Under the pieces are notes generated by a model. It was given only the letters and a program-made list of their open reading frames with translations, searched no databases and had not been told where the DNA came from. The translations under genes were made by a program, and so were the position numbers. DNA of 56,869 nt, taken from an uncultured Saprospiraceae bacterium. GTDB lineage: Bacteria > Bacteroidota > Bacteroidia > Chitinophagales > Saprospiraceae. The stretch lies in assembly GCA_905480605.1 (NCBI GenBank), contig CAJQRD010000022.1, positions 1 through 56,869 on the forward strand. Reading direction: 5' to 3'. Positions 18,222 to 28,179 of the stretch are shown here, piece after piece (the stretch's first letter is position 1; the number at the start of each line of letters is the position of its first letter).

Positions 18222-19754
18222 TTAAAAAAGAGAATTGATATTGGTACTATCAGAGACTATTTTAGAAACTTCATCAATAGCGACACGCTTTTGATCAAGT
18301 GAATCTCTATCTCTAATTGTCACCGTATTGTTTTCCAAAGTCTCAAAATCTATTGTAATAGAATAAGGAGTCCCAATTGCATCTTGCCTTCTGTATCTCC
18401 TGCCTATTGCATCCTTTTCATCATATTGGCAATTGACATGAACTTTCAACTTATCAAACACATCATTAGCTGCATTAACCAATTCTTCCTTGTTTTTAAG
18501 CAGGGGTAAAACAGCAGCTTTTACAGGTGCAATAGCAGGATGTAACTTCATAACTGTCCTGGTTGAATCTTTACCATCTGCATCAGGTACCGTTTCTTCT
18601 TGTAATGCTTGAGCGACTTGCGCTAAGAACATTCTATCACAACCGATAGATGTTTCAACAACATATGGTACGTAGTTTTCATTCAATTCGGGATCAAAAT
18701 ATTGTAACTTCTTACCAGATAGTTCTTGGTGAGCAGATAAATCAAAATCAGTACGTGAGTGAATACCTTCAAGTTCTCTAAAACCAAATGGGAATTTAAA
18801 TTCAATATCCGTTGCGGCATTAGCATAATGCGCTAAACTTTCATGATCGTGAAATCTTAAATTTTCAGCTGGCGTACCCAATGCTTTATGCCAATCTAAA
18901 CGTGTTTGTTTCCAGTGGTCATACCACTTCATTTCTTCACCCGGACGCACAAAAAACTGCATTTCCATTTGTTCAAATTCACGCATTCTAAAGATAAATT
19001 GACGTGCTACTATTTCATTTCTAAATGCCTTTCCAATTTGAGCAATTCCAAATGGTACTTTTTGTCTAGTAGATTTTTGCACATTTGAAAAATTCACAAA
19101 AATACCTTGAGCTGTTTCAGGTCTTAAATACAATTTTCCTTCTTCACCTGCTATATTACCTAGTTGAGTAGAAAACATCAAATTGAATTGTCTTACTTCT
19201 GTCCAATTTCTTGATCCGCTGTCTGGACAAGCTATTTCCAGTTCTTCAATTAAGGCTTTCAAACCTTCCATATCTTCAGCTGCCAATTGCTTATTCATTG
19301 TGCCAATTGCATTGTCAATTTTGGCTTGACGATCCAAAATACGGCCATTTGTTGATCTGAATTCTGCTTCATCAAAAGCATCTCCAAATCGTTTTCTCGC
19401 TTTGTCAACATCCTTAGTAATCTTACCTTCTATTTTTTCAGCATAACCTTCTATTAGTTGATCTGCTCTATATCTCTTTTTGGAATCCTTATTGTCAATT
19501 AGAGGATCATTAAAAGCATCAACATGACCTGAAGCTTTCCATGTTTTTGGATGCATAAAAATTGAAGCATCAATCCCCACAATATTCTGATGCATTTGTA
19601 CCATACTCTTCCACCAGTACTGCTTAATATTGGTTTTTAACTCAGATCCCAATGGACCATAGTCATATGCAGCAGACAAGCCATCATAGATTTCACTAGA
19701 TTGAAAAATGAAACCATATTCCTTACAATGCGATACTAATTTTTTAAAATCCAT
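18222..19754 (-). CDS. glyS: Glycine--tRNA ligase, single-chain class II type
   Basis: A 510-residue cytoplasmic enzyme charging tRNA-Gly, of the homodimeric type rather than the alpha/beta two-subunit type. The N-terminus has the expected SHCKEYGFIFQSSEIYDGLSAAYDYGPLG; the class II core has FNLMFSTQLG (about 189-198), LRPETAQGIFVNF (about 210-222), the motif 2 segment FRNEIVARQFIFRMREFEQMEMQFFV (about 244-269) and motif 3 ETSIGCDRMFLA (about 369-380). The C-terminal anticodon-binding domain (about 410-510) includes DAIGTPYSITIDFE and RDRDS. Length is slightly longer than firmicute forms because of an insert at 85-180. It starts a two-gene operon with a HAD hydrolase. Confidence 0.96.
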   Translation of the reverse strand: MDFKKLVSHCKEYGFIFQSSEIYDGLSAAYDYGPLGSELKTNIKQYWWKSMVQMHQNIVGIDASIFMHPKTWKASGHVDAFNDPLIDNKDSKKRYRADQLIEGYAEKIEGKITKDVDKARKRFGDAFDEAEFRSTNGRILDRQAKIDNAIGTMNKQLAAEDMEGLKALIEELEIACPDSGSRNWTEVRQFNLMFSTQLGNIAGEEGKLYLRPETAQGIFVNFSNVQKSTRQKVPFGIAQIGKAFRNEIVARQFIFRMREFEQMEMQFFVRPGEEMKWYDHWKQTRLDWHKALGTPAENLRFHDHESLAHYANAATDIEFKFPFGFRELEGIHSRTDFDLSAHQELSGKKLQYFDPELNENYVPYVVETSIGCDRMFLAQVAQALQEETVPDADGKDSTRTVMKLHPAIAPVKAAVLPLLKNKEELVNAANDVFDKLKVHVNCQYDEKDAIGRRYRRQDAIGTPYSITIDFETLENNTVTIRDRDSLDQKRVAIDEVSKIVSDSTNINSLF

Positions 19755-20214
19755 CCGTTGATTTTTTTATTTAAGAGTGCAAAAGTACAAAAGAAGAGCA
19801 TTACAATCTACTCAGATAGCTCTTTTGCACGTTGATAAGCATTTATATATGCTTTTTGTATTTTTTGATTGACATTTTTTCGTAAAATTCCTCTAATGCT
19901 GCTTAAATAGTCCCACACTTAAAGCCCACAATATGATCAAATTCAAGAATAACCATTTTCCATTGATCTCTCTAAATACTTAGATTTTCAGTCTTAACTA
20001 TTGATTATTTACTAAGCTTTTGGTATGAATGAGTCCCAGATTCCCTCCTAATACGATTAAAATATTCATATTTCCTCACTTCTGAATATGAATTGAACAC
20101 TCGAACAGCATAATCTGCAAATATCTGTCCATAATTATTACTAACTTTACGAAGCTTTTTTGTTAGAAGAAGGCTTGATAAACATTTAAAAAGGAAAATA
20201 TCGGAAAGAATACA
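19755..20214 (-). other. 460-base gap upstream of glyS with coding-like remnants on the minus strand
   Basis: Apart from the glyS promoter, two minus-strand stretches read like protein. One ends at a stop at 20005-20007 and contains YGQIFADYAVRVFNSY and KYEYFNRIRRESG; the frame is open for at least 50 codons to its right but has no clear ATG. The other ends at 19808-19810, is about 39 codons long, and contains NQKIQKAYINAYQRAKELSE with a possible GTG start near 19924. They could be pieces of one decayed gene or chance. I recognise no family. Confidence 0.3.
19780..19806 (-). promoter_or_regulatory. glyS promoter
   Basis: Reading leftward, TTG (19806-19804), 16 bases, then TACTTTTG (19787-19780), matching TAnnTTTG. 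Predicted transcription starts about 20 bases before the glyS ATG. Confidence 0.55.
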
Positions 20215-21261
20215 TTGAGTGAAATCGTACTAACCATTGGTGGCATTGATCAGTTGGAATTATATGGTCAAAAAAATTCTAAACTGAATCTTATCAAAGG
20301 TGCTTTCCCTGATCTTGAATTTAACTCAAGAGGAGAAACTTTGAAAATATCGGGAGAAAAGAAGCAAACACAAAAGGCAAAATCTAAAATAGAACAATTG
20401 GTCAAACTAATAAGAAGAGACCATACTGTCAATGTTCAAAAGGTCAAGGATGTTCTCAACGGCAACATGGCTTATGAATTAGAAGAAAATGTCTCAGACA
20501 ATACCGAATCAGATGGTCCTGTAAAATCTAACGTAATTGTCTATGGTAGAAATGCTAAGGGGATTAAGGCAAGAACGCGCAATCAAAAGAAATTGGTTGA
20601 GTTGTCGGAAATGAATGACATTGTTTTTGCAATCGGTCCAGCTGGTACTGGTAAAACGTATACAGCCGTTGCTTTGGCAGTTCGTGCTTTGAAAACCAAA
20701 ATGGTAAAGAAAATTATATTGACCAGACCCGCTGTTGAAGCTGGTGAAAGTTTAGGCTTTTTACCTGGTGATTTAAAAGATAAAGTTGATCCATACTTGC
20801 GTCCATTGTACGATGCGCTTGACGACATGTTACCCCCTGAAAAGCTAGAACATTTCATGCAAACTAGAATAATCGAAGTTGCTCCTTTGGCATTTATGAG
20901 GGGCCGAACTTTGGACAATGCATTTATCATTTTGGATGAAGCACAAAACTGTACATCAGTTCAGATAAAAATGTTTCTAACAAGATTGGGACCTTCTGCA
21001 AAATGTATAATTACAGGTGACCTTTCTCAAATTGACTTACCCAGACATCAAAGATCTGGTTTGTTTAAAGCATTAGATATTTTAGGGGAATTAAATGGAA
21101 TTGCAAAATTAACATTAACTTCAGAAGATGTTGTTCGACACAAATTGGTGAAAGATATCATCAATAGATATGAAGAAGATGCACACCAATATAAAGATCA
21201 AAGGGAAAGAGAAGACAACTACAGGGACAAGAAAGTAGATTCACGAAAGGACGATAAATGA
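20215..21261 (+). CDS. PhoH family ATPase
   Basis: A 348-residue cytoplasmic P-loop ATPase with an RNA-helicase-like core; PhoH (YbeZ-type) proteins work with ribosome maturation factors in other bacteria. Residues about 1-75 form a small KH-like domain ([25 protein letters not shown]). The core has Walker A GPAGTGKT (about 142-149), [18 protein letters not shown] (about 166-183), Walker [10 protein letters not shown] (about 240-248) and a sensor [11 protein letters not shown]. The C-terminal 30 residues are charged. The start codon is TTG at 20215; no nearer ATG would keep the N-terminal domain. It overlaps the next gene by 4 bases and begins a phoH-osmC-aroA operon. Confidence 0.93.
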   Translation: MSEIVLTIGGIDQLELYGQKNSKLNLIKGAFPDLEFNSRGETLKISGEKKQTQKAKSKIEQLVKLIRRDHTVNVQKVKDVLNGNMAYELEENVSDNTESDGPVKSNVIVYGRNAKGIKARTRNQKKLVELSEMNDIVFAIGPAGTGKTYTAVALAVRALKTKMVKKIILTRPAVEAGESLGFLPGDLKDKVDPYLRPLYDALDDMLPPEKLEHFMQTRIIEVAPLAFMRGRTLDNAFIILDEAQNCTSVQIKMFLTRLGPSAKCIITGDLSQIDLPRHQRSGLFKALDILGELNGIAKLTLTSEDVVRHKLVKDIINRYEEDAHQYKDQREREDNYRDKKVDSRKDDK

Positions 21262-21665
21262 TTTCAAAAGTTATATATAAAGGCAACTTAAGAACAGAAG
21301 CCACTCACTTAAAGTCGGGTAATATTATATATACTGACGCACCAGTAGATAACCATGGAAAAGGTGAAGCATTCTCGCCTACTGATTTGGCTTCAACATC
21401 TTTAGCAAGTTGTATTTTGACAATCATGGGTATTGCAGCAAGCAGGCATGAAATAAATATTGAAGGCACTCAGGCTGATGTAGAAAAAATTATGACATCT
21501 AATCCAAGAAGAATAGGACAGATAAATATTACCATCACGATGCCGGATCATGATTATGCATCCAAAGAGAAAAAAATATTAGAAGCGGCTGCACACAATT
21601 GCCCTGTAGCATTAAGCTTGCATGATGAAACAGAAGAAAATATAATTATTAATTGGTCAAAATAA
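21258..21665 (+). CDS. OsmC/Ohr family protein, putative peroxiredoxin
   Basis: A 135-residue protein of the OsmC family, which reduces organic hydroperoxides using two cysteines. Both are present: [11 protein letters not shown] (Cys near 52) and [15 protein letters not shown] (Cys near 113). The N-terminal beta domain begins at residue 4, and [14 protein letters not shown] is the usual helix leading to the peroxidatic Cys. The ATG overlaps the stop codon of phoH (ATGA), so translation is probably coupled, and aroA follows after 26 bases. This shorter subgroup (YhfA-like) is less well characterised than Ohr. Confidence 0.9.
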   Translation: MISKVIYKGNLRTEATHLKSGNIIYTDAPVDNHGKGEAFSPTDLASTSLASCILTIMGIAASRHEINIEGTQADVEKIMTSNPRRIGQINITITMPDHDYASKEKKILEAAAHNCPVALSLHDETEENIIINWSK

Positions 21666-21691
21666 CTTTATAATTTTCCAGCAAATATTTT

Positions 21692-22918
21692 ATGTCTGAA
21701 TTGATTTTAAATGGGCCCAAAGGTCCTATAAATGCAAGCATTAAAATCGGAGGTTCAAAAAGCATTTCGAATCGTGTATTGTTGATTCGTGCTTTATCCC
21801 AATCTCAATTTAAAATTGACAACTTATCCAACAGTGATGATACGTCCACCTTATTGAAGTTATTAGTAAACGGCGATCAGGATATCTTTGACTGTCATCA
21901 TGCAGGTACAACATATAGATTTTTAACAGCCTATTTATCTTTGCAAGAAGGTGAGCAAATTCTTACAGGTTCTGACAGAATGAAACAAAGGCCTATTGGG
22001 CCGTTGGTTGATGCATTAAACAGTATTGGCGCTGATATTGAATACATTGAAAATGATGGCTATCCTCCATTACGGATTAAATCGTTTAAGAAACAAAAAT
22101 CTGATAATATTAAAATCAAAGCGGATTTAAGCAGTCAGTTCATTTCAGCATTATGCATGATTTCTCCAATATTAAAAAATGGCTTGAAAATAGAATTTGA
22201 AGGTGAGCTGGTATCAAAGCCATATTTAGATATGACCTTAAGTATCATGTCAACATTTGGAGTTACGTCGCAATTCGATAACAATAGCGTAACAATTAAC
22301 TCTCAAAGTTACAAGAGTCAAAATTACCTGGTAGAATCTGATTGGTCATCGGCTAGTTATCACTTTACTATAGCTTCATTATTGCCAGGAAGCGAGATCA
22401 GACTTAACCACTTTTTTAAAAGCAGCCTTCAAGGTGATTCAGCTATTGTAAAAATGGCTGAAGCATTTGGTGTTGAATCAACTTTTGAAGGATCACAATT
22501 GATTATTAGATCTAACATCGGGCATCAATCTTCATTTTCCTATAATTATATTAAACAACCAGATCTTGCACAAACATTGGCTGTTATGGGTGCGGCAAAG
22601 AATATGAACTTACAATTTAATGGCTTGAAAACCTTGAGAATAAAGGAAACTGATCGTATAAATGCCCTACAAAATGAATTGCTAAAAGTTGAAGTTTCAT
22701 TCCAAAAATCGGTAGATGGTCAATACGAATTTGAACAGCTCGGGAAGATCAATATTAATAGTCCTAAATTTGAAACCTATCAAGATCATCGGATGGCAAT
22801 GGCATTTGCACCACTATCAATACTTGGAGAAATCAAAATTATGAACCCAACGGTTGTATCCAAATCCTATCCTGACTTCTGGGAACATTTGGAAAAAATG
22901 GGATTTGTTATTAATTAG
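21692..22918 (+). CDS. aroA: 3-phosphoshikimate 1-carboxyvinyltransferase (EPSP synthase)
   Basis: A 408-residue enzyme of the shikimate pathway; it joins PEP to shikimate 3-phosphate in aromatic amino-acid synthesis. Motifs: IGGSKSISNRVLLIRAL (about 18-34, KS..SxR phosphate binding), SDDTSTLLKLL (about 49-59), HAGTTYRFLTAYLSL (about 70-84, where the usual NAGT has His for Asn), DSAIV, LKTLRIKETDR, and DHRMAMAFA (about 362-370). It is slightly shorter than the about 427 residues of enterobacterial AroA, as is common in Bacteroidota. Third gene of an operon with phoH and osmC, with a strong terminator downstream. Confidence 0.95.
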   Translation: MSELILNGPKGPINASIKIGGSKSISNRVLLIRALSQSQFKIDNLSNSDDTSTLLKLLVNGDQDIFDCHHAGTTYRFLTAYLSLQEGEQILTGSDRMKQRPIGPLVDALNSIGADIEYIENDGYPPLRIKSFKKQKSDNIKIKADLSSQFISALCMISPILKNGLKIEFEGELVSKPYLDMTLSIMSTFGVTSQFDNNSVTINSQSYKSQNYLVESDWSSASYHFTIASLLPGSEIRLNHFFKSSLQGDSAIVKMAEAFGVESTFEGSQLIIRSNIGHQSSFSYNYIKQPDLAQTLAVMGAAKNMNLQFNGLKTLRIKETDRINALQNELLKVEVSFQKSVDGQYEFEQLGKININSPKFETYQDHRMAMAFAPLSILGEIKIMNPTVVSKSYPDFWEHLEKMGFVIN

Positions 22919-23011
22919 CCATTTCCTTCGCAGAAATACACAACCTAAAAAGAGCTTTACTAAAAGGTCTATAGAGCTTTAACACTTAATATCGTTTAAA
23001 AAAATTTCCAA

Positions 23012-23047
23012 AGAAAAGGAGCAAAATAACTTTTGCTCCTTTTCTTC
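23012..23047. terminator. Bidirectional terminator between aroA and the metalloprotease gene
   Basis: A perfect 15-bp stem (AGAAAAGGAGCAAAA, 23012-23026, with TTTTGCTCCTTTTCT, 23031-23045) with loop TAAC. T-rich on both flanks; it serves both convergent transcripts. Confidence 0.93.
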
Positions 23048-23066
23048 TAAAATCAATTTATAATTT

Positions 23067-26000
23067 CTACTCTATGAAAATACTTTTAGTAAAACTATTT
23101 TCGATAGTGGTTGCATTTATAATATAATATCCTGATTCTATATTTGTCAGTTTTGATTTTAAGATTCCTCTCAAGTTAGTCAAACTAACATTTAATTTCA
23201 CAAAAACTTCTTCTCCAAATTTATTTAGAACTTTAAGAGTAAATGTATTTTCAGAACCAAGTTTTTCTTTAACTCCAGACTCCAATTCATCCAAAGAATT
23301 ATCGATCAAAGAAATCGGAAGATCATTGTCTTCTTGGGCAGTTGAATTATCACAAGGAAAGATTCCAGCTAAGAACACAGACCCAGCTTCAATTTCAAAA
23401 CCAGCATTTAAATAAATTGAGTTTTCTGCCGTAAATAATAAATCTTGATTATTATTCAAAGTGGCATTTGAAATAATCTGATTACTTGCACGATATTCAT
23501 CACTCGCGATATTTGTAACATTTACGTTTGTACCATCGCAAGGTCCACAAACTTCATCAATAAATCCATTGCAGTTGTTATCAATGCCATCATCACAAAT
23601 TTCTTGAGCACCTGGATTTGTAGTCGTCTCATTATCATTACAATCACCACCAATTTGAGTTAATTCAGTATCAAAGTAATAATTAGTAGGTCTCTCACAT
23701 TGAGTCACAACTGCACCTGCGCTATATCCATCTCCGTCTACATCTTTGTACCACTTTTGCCCTGGATATTCATTTTCATCAAAATCATCACAATCCGTGT
23801 TATCAAGAACAAAACCAGCAGGAATTGTACAAGCCATCATCGACACATTGGGATCACCAAATTCATCTTGATCGATATCTCTATAGTAAGTATTCATTCC
23901 TCCCTCATCAATATTGCCATCACAGTTGTTATCAATACCGTCACACACCTCAGTATTGCCAGGAAATGCATTTGATTCTTCATCGTCACAGTCACCTGTT
24001 GTTGATATAAGTTCAGAAGGTGCAAAATAATTCGCTGGTCGATTACACTGTGTAGCTGTTGCTCCATTACCATATCCATCACCGTCAAAATCTTTATACC
24101 AAATCTGTCCTGGAAATTCTAGAGAATCATTGTCATCACAATCCGTGTTATCAGCAACAAATCCTGTGGGTTGGCTACATGCTTGTGATGTTATATTAGG
24201 ATTACCAAAATTGTCATTGTCTAAATCTCTATACCATGTCAATAGTAAACCCTCATCTATACTGCCATCACAATTGTTGTCAACACCATCGCATACCTCT
24301 GGATTTCCAGGGAATGCATTGGCTTCATTATCATTACAGTCTGTATTGTCTAAAACAAAGCCAGTAGGTGGACTGCAAGCTTGAGTAAAAACATTTGGAT
24401 CACCATAAGTGTCATTATCAAGATCCCTAAAAAACGTTGTCGTTACTCCCTCATCGGTTGAGTTATTACAGTTATTATCAATGCCATCACAAATTTCTGG
24501 ATTACCTGGAAACGCATTTGATTCTTCATCGTCACAGTCTCCTGTTGTTGATATAAGTTCAGAAGGTACATAATAATTTGCTGGTCGATTACATTGTATA
24601 GCTGTTACACCATCACCATATCCATCACCGTCAAAATCTTTATACCAAATCTGTCCTGGAAATTCTAGAGCATCATTGTCATCACAATCCGTGTTATCAG
24701 CAACAAATCCTGTGGGTTGGCTACATGCTTGTGATGTTATATTAGGATTACCAAAATTGTCATTATCTAAATCTCTATACCATGTTAATAGTACACCCTC
24801 ATCGATGTTGCCATCACAATTGTTGTCAGCACCATCGCACACCTCAGGGTTTCCAGGGAATGCATTGCTGTTGTTATCATCACAATCTGTATTATCTGCC
24901 ACATAACCTGCTGGCTGATTAGCAGATTGCTGGGTTACATTTGGATCACCATATGTATCTGTATCAAAATCTCTGTACCATGTTACTGATCCATATTCAC
25001 AAGATCCGTCATCAACTGTGGCATTTGGATCATAATTGGTAGCTGCAGGATCCGTACAGCCTAAAGTTTGAGTTACACCAAAGTACATGCTGTAATCCTC
25101 AACCTGCCCAGTAGAAGGTGAAGTACAGCCATTCGCTGCGATTGAACTTGTTGATACAATAATTCTAAACCTTAAAAGCTCAGCCGTTACAGGAGATGAG
25201 TTCGTAGTTAAATTAAGGCTTAAGTTACCATTTCCACCAAAAGTAAATAGTGGCGATGCTTCGCCTGTATCAAGAAAGTCACCGTCATTGTTGTAATCAA
25301 CAAAATATCTTATTCTTGAAACACCAGTTACACCAACAATCATATTATATGTTGTTGCACTTACAACTGTTGCTATATCATCACATGAAAAATCCTCATA
25401 AATTCCTGTAGCACTTGATGAGTTTGAAATATTAGCAATAGATACTCCTGTAATTCCTCCACTGCCACCACTTCCTGAAGGGGTGCATGGGCTTGGAGGA
25501 GACGCTTGCACATCTATGTAATTTAGAAAGTCATCTGATCCTGCTCCATTAGTTGATGTCACCTTTGTATAATGTAACCCTGTAGTGTTATAAGTAATAT
25601 CTGGCTTTTCATCTGTCGATGTAGAAGGTGTCCCTGTTGGAAAATCCCAGAGTCTGGTCGCCCCATACTGCGATTGATCTTCAAATTCGACTGAACTTCC
25701 ATCACAAACTGCTAAAGCACTTTGAAAGAAATTTGCATTTGGTGCACCTAATGTTGAACAATTATCTAGATAGCTTTGTGAAGCAACCCTTGAATTAACA
25801 GAACTCACACTACTTGCAGCCCATACATCAGTGAGTAATACACTCGGAAACATAATATTAGTAACTGAATTATCATGTCCACAATTCCAATTGTGCCCAA
25901 TCTCATGTGAAACCATTGTTCTCAAACTTGGACCAGGTGCTGTATAATTCTCTAATAAATGATGCCAGCCTGGCGTATATGCTAATCCAACAGTACCTGA

Positions 26001-26915
26001 ACTGCCATTAAAGACTATATCTCTATCTGTCCAAAGTCCAGCAATTGTATAATCTACTCCAAATTCGCCTGTAGCTCCTCCAGAATTACCACCACCTGCA
26101 TTACCAGGACCTCTAGCCCAATTTCTAAAATTACCTAGAAGAGTACTTGCATTTGTAGTTCCAGTATTTGGACTCAACGGATCATTTGCTGAACTACTAG
26201 GCACAAAATTTGCTACTACATCATATTCTAAATTAGCATCGAACTCAGAACGATAATTCGTTTGTACGTCGTTTAGTACAGCTAGATTAAAGTTCATAAC
26301 ATCAGTTACAGTACCTAATGCCGTAACCATATCTCTTGTATTTGCAATTGCATAATCAATTACTTTACACAATGTTGTTGGCATTCGTTGCAACTCTTCA
26401 TCTTTAATTGTGTAACCTTTAATTTGGTCACTTCCACAAACATGTTCTCCAGTTTCAATAACATGAGCTACATCATAAACTACAAACAAATCGCTTGGGG
26501 CGGATTTTTCTAAATGCCTTAGAGGTTCGATATAAATTTTTGAACTGCCTTCTTTTATATAGCCGAAAATAAAATCATCATTGACTGTCATACTTACAGT
26601 TCCACCTTTTCTAGTTGACCCTCCAAGCAGCAATGGCTTATTTTCCATTTCATAAGAAGTCGTTAAATTACCTCTGTATAAATTTAATTCATGAATTTGA
26701 TTGCCCAACTTGATATTCAAAAATGGATTTTTAGAAGTAATATTTACTTCTGACTTATTAACATCAATTTTATAAATCTGATAGTCTGAAATATTAGCAT
26801 CAAGTGTTTCAAATACTATGCTGGATTCAAATAGGGAGCCAGTAATTACAGATTGTCCTTTTAGTACTAATGACAAACTGCAAAAAAATATAATTGGCAT
26901 AAAAGCTTTACGCAT
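23067..26915 (-). CDS. Secreted reprolysin-like zinc metalloprotease with MopE-type repeats and T9SS-like tail
   Basis: A 1282-residue exported protein. Order: signal peptide 1-20 (MRKAFMPIIFFCSLSLVLKG); a propeptide-like region about 25-150; a metalloprotease domain of the M12B (reprolysin-like) type about 175-390 with the zinc site HEIGHNWNCGHD near 338-349; a PKD-like domain about 395-470; a GEVED domain about 485-615 (YFVDYNNDGDFLD, GQVEDYSMYF); several copies of the Asp-rich MopE-type metal-binding motif about 635-1125 (DxDxDxYGDP... TDCDDN..AFPGNPEVCDGxDNNCDGxIDEG); and a C-terminal domain with strand-rich ends (KVLNKFGEEVFVKLNV to SFTKSIFIE) consistent with T9SS sorting. Likely a calcium-stabilised extracellular protease. 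One repeat block is a recent duplication. Confidence 0.9.
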   Translation of the reverse strand: MRKAFMPIIFFCSLSLVLKGQSVITGSLFESSIVFETLDANISDYQIYKIDVNKSEVNITSKNPFLNIKLGNQIHELNLYRGNLTTSYEMENKPLLLGGSTRKGGTVSMTVNDDFIFGYIKEGSSKIYIEPLRHLEKSAPSDLFVVYDVAHVIETGEHVCGSDQIKGYTIKDEELQRMPTTLCKVIDYAIANTRDMVTALGTVTDVMNFNLAVLNDVQTNYRSEFDANLEYDVVANFVPSSSANDPLSPNTGTTNASTLLGNFRNWARGPGNAGGGNSGGATGEFGVDYTIAGLWTDRDIVFNGSSGTVGLAYTPGWHHLLENYTAPGPSLRTMVSHEIGHNWNCGHDNSVTNIMFPSVLLTDVWAASSVSSVNSRVASQSYLDNCSTLGAPNANFFQSALAVCDGSSVEFEDQSQYGATRLWDFPTGTPSTSTDEKPDITYNTTGLHYTKVTSTNGAGSDDFLNYIDVQASPPSPCTPSGSGGSGGITGVSIANISNSSSATGIYEDFSCDDIATVVSATTYNMIVGVTGVSRIRYFVDYNNDGDFLDTGEASPLFTFGGNGNLSLNLTTNSSPVTAELLRFRIIVSTSSIAANGCTSPSTGQVEDYSMYFGVTQTLGCTDPAATNYDPNATVDDGSCEYGSVTWYRDFDTDTYGDPNVTQQSANQPAGYVADNTDCDDNNSNAFPGNPEVCDGADNNCDGNIDEGVLLTWYRDLDNDNFGNPNITSQACSQPTGFVADNTDCDDNDALEFPGQIWYKDFDGDGYGDGVTAIQCNRPANYYVPSELISTTGDCDDEESNAFPGNPEICDGIDNNCNNSTDEGVTTTFFRDLDNDTYGDPNVFTQACSPPTGFVLDNTDCNDNEANAFPGNPEVCDGVDNNCDGSIDEGLLLTWYRDLDNDNFGNPNITSQACSQPTGFVADNTDCDDNDSLEFPGQIWYKDFDGDGYGNGATATQCNRPANYFAPSELISTTGDCDDEESNAFPGNTEVCDGIDNNCDGNIDEGGMNTYYRDIDQDEFGDPNVSMMACTIPAGFVLDNTDCDDFDENEYPGQKWYKDVDGDGYSAGAVVTQCERPTNYYFDTELTQIGGDCNDNETTTNPGAQEICDDGIDNNCNGFIDEVCGPCDGTNVNVTNIASDEYRASNQIISNATLNNNQDLLFTAENSIYLNAGFEIEAGSVFLAGIFPCDNSTAQEDNDLPISLIDNSLDELESGVKEKLGSENTFTLKVLNKFGEEVFVKLNVSLTNLRGILKSKLTNIESGYYIINATTIENSFTKSIFIE
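23975..24831 (-). repeat. 546-bp near-identical direct duplication inside the metalloprotease gene
   Basis: Blocks at about 23975-24285 and 24521-24831 are almost identical at an offset of 546 bases (182 codons): for example 24117-24230 and 24663-24776 differ at only a few positions. The intervening DNA is more diverged but codes for the same class of MopE-like motif. The spacing is a multiple of 3, so the reading frame is kept. Confidence 0.85.
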
Positions 26916-27118
26916 ACCGAATGATTTCTTTGTAGCTCTTTACGAAATAAAATGAAAGAGCTATTGTTAAACAATAGGGAATATTATAATTTGCTTATAA
27001 AGGTCAATAGCTATAAAGTGATTATTAAACTTCGAATTTACTCTTACTTCTTTCTTTAAATAATCAAATTTAGGAAGACTCAAAATTAGTTTTATTTGCG
27101 AAAAGACAAAATCAGGGT

Positions 27119-28156
27119 TTACCCTTTATTTGCCAATTGTCCGCAAGCAGCATCAATATCCTTACCCCGACTTCGTCTAACTGTCACCATTACGCCTCTC
27201 TCCCTTAAGTATTTAGCGAAATTATCGATACTTACGGATAAAGACTTCTCAAATTTCACGCCATCTATTGGATTATACTCAATTATGTTGATTTTAACAG
27301 GAAAAAAACGTGTTAGTTTAAATAAATTGGCAGCATCTTCCAATGTGTCGTTAAAACCCTTAAAGCTTATATATTCGTAACTGATGCGATTTTTGGTCTT
27401 AGAATAGTAATATTTTAAAGCTTCCATCAGACTTGACAGATCATTTGTCTCATTTATAGGCATTATTTTACTACGTTTTTCATCCGTAGGGGCATGTAAG
27501 GATAAGGCCAAATTGAATTTCACATCATCATCTGCCAATTTTTTTATCATTTTCGCAATCCCTACCGTACTCACTGTAATACGCCTCGGAGACATTCCCA
27601 AACCTTCGTCTGAGCATATATAATTGATGCTTGTAAGAAGGTTTTTATAGTTTAAAAGTGGCTCCCCCATACCCATAAACACAATGTTTGTTAACTTATG
27701 ATCAAAATACTCTTGTGTTTGTTTGTCCACCAAAACCACTTGATCATAAATCTCAGCTGGTCCTAAATTACGCATGCGCTTCATTTTTCCAGTTGCACAA
27801 AAACTACAGGTTAAACTACATCCAACTTGAGACGAAACACAAGCTGTATACCTATTGTCTTTTTCAACAGGTATCAAAACTGATTCAACCAAATGCTCGT
27901 CATGAAGTTTTAAACGAGACTTAATGGTGCCATCGTTACTTTTCTGGACTTTATCCACAATTACAGGGTGAAATACGAAGTTTTCTTCGAGAGTTGCAAT
28001 CAAATCCTTAGGCAGGTTGCGCATTGCATTGAAGTCAGTTTTAGACTTTTTCCATACCCACTCCCATATTTGATTGGATTTGAATTTGGGTTGACCTAAT
28101 TCTTGAATGAATTTATCGAGGTCCGATTTGTCTATATTTCTTATGTCTATTTTCAC
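27119..28156 (-). CDS. rlmN: 23S rRNA (adenine-2503-C2)-methyltransferase
   Basis: A radical SAM enzyme that methylates A2503 in the ribosomal exit tunnel and A37 of some tRNAs. At 345 residues it has the usual length. The iron-sulphur motif CSLTCSFC (Cys 113, 117, 120) follows ACVSSQVG, and SAM-binding segments VFMGMGEPLLNY, RITVSTVGI and LALSLHAPTDEKRS are present. RRSRGKDIDAACGQLA near the C-terminus carries the second catalytic Cys. The start is set at the GTG at 28156. A longer frame from a TTG at 28174 would begin inside a good -7 promoter element (28172-28179), so it is rejected. Confidence 0.93.
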   Translation of the reverse strand: MKIDIRNIDKSDLDKFIQELGQPKFKSNQIWEWVWKKSKTDFNAMRNLPKDLIATLEENFVFHPVIVDKVQKSNDGTIKSRLKLHDEHLVESVLIPVEKDNRYTACVSSQVGCSLTCSFCATGKMKRMRNLGPAEIYDQVVLVDKQTQEYFDHKLTNIVFMGMGEPLLNYKNLLTSINYICSDEGLGMSPRRITVSTVGIAKMIKKLADDDVKFNLALSLHAPTDEKRSKIMPINETNDLSSLMEALKYYYSKTKNRISYEYISFKGFNDTLEDAANLFKLTRFFPVKINIIEYNPIDGVKFEKSLSVSIDNFAKYLRERGVMVTVRRSRGKDIDAACGQLANKG

Positions 28157-28171
28157 TTCAGTATTATCGCG

Positions 28172-28179
28172 CAAAGATA
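28172..28179 (-). promoter_or_regulatory. -7 element of the rlmN promoter
   Basis: TATCTTTG on the minus strand matches TAnnTTTG and lies 15 bases upstream of the proposed GTG start. No convincing TTG was found at the -33 position. Confidence 0.4.

Noticed and set aside
23500-25000. Regularly spaced similar sequences resembling a repeat array
   Set aside because: Not a CRISPR array: the repeats are long, diverged and encode MopE-like protein motifs in frame.
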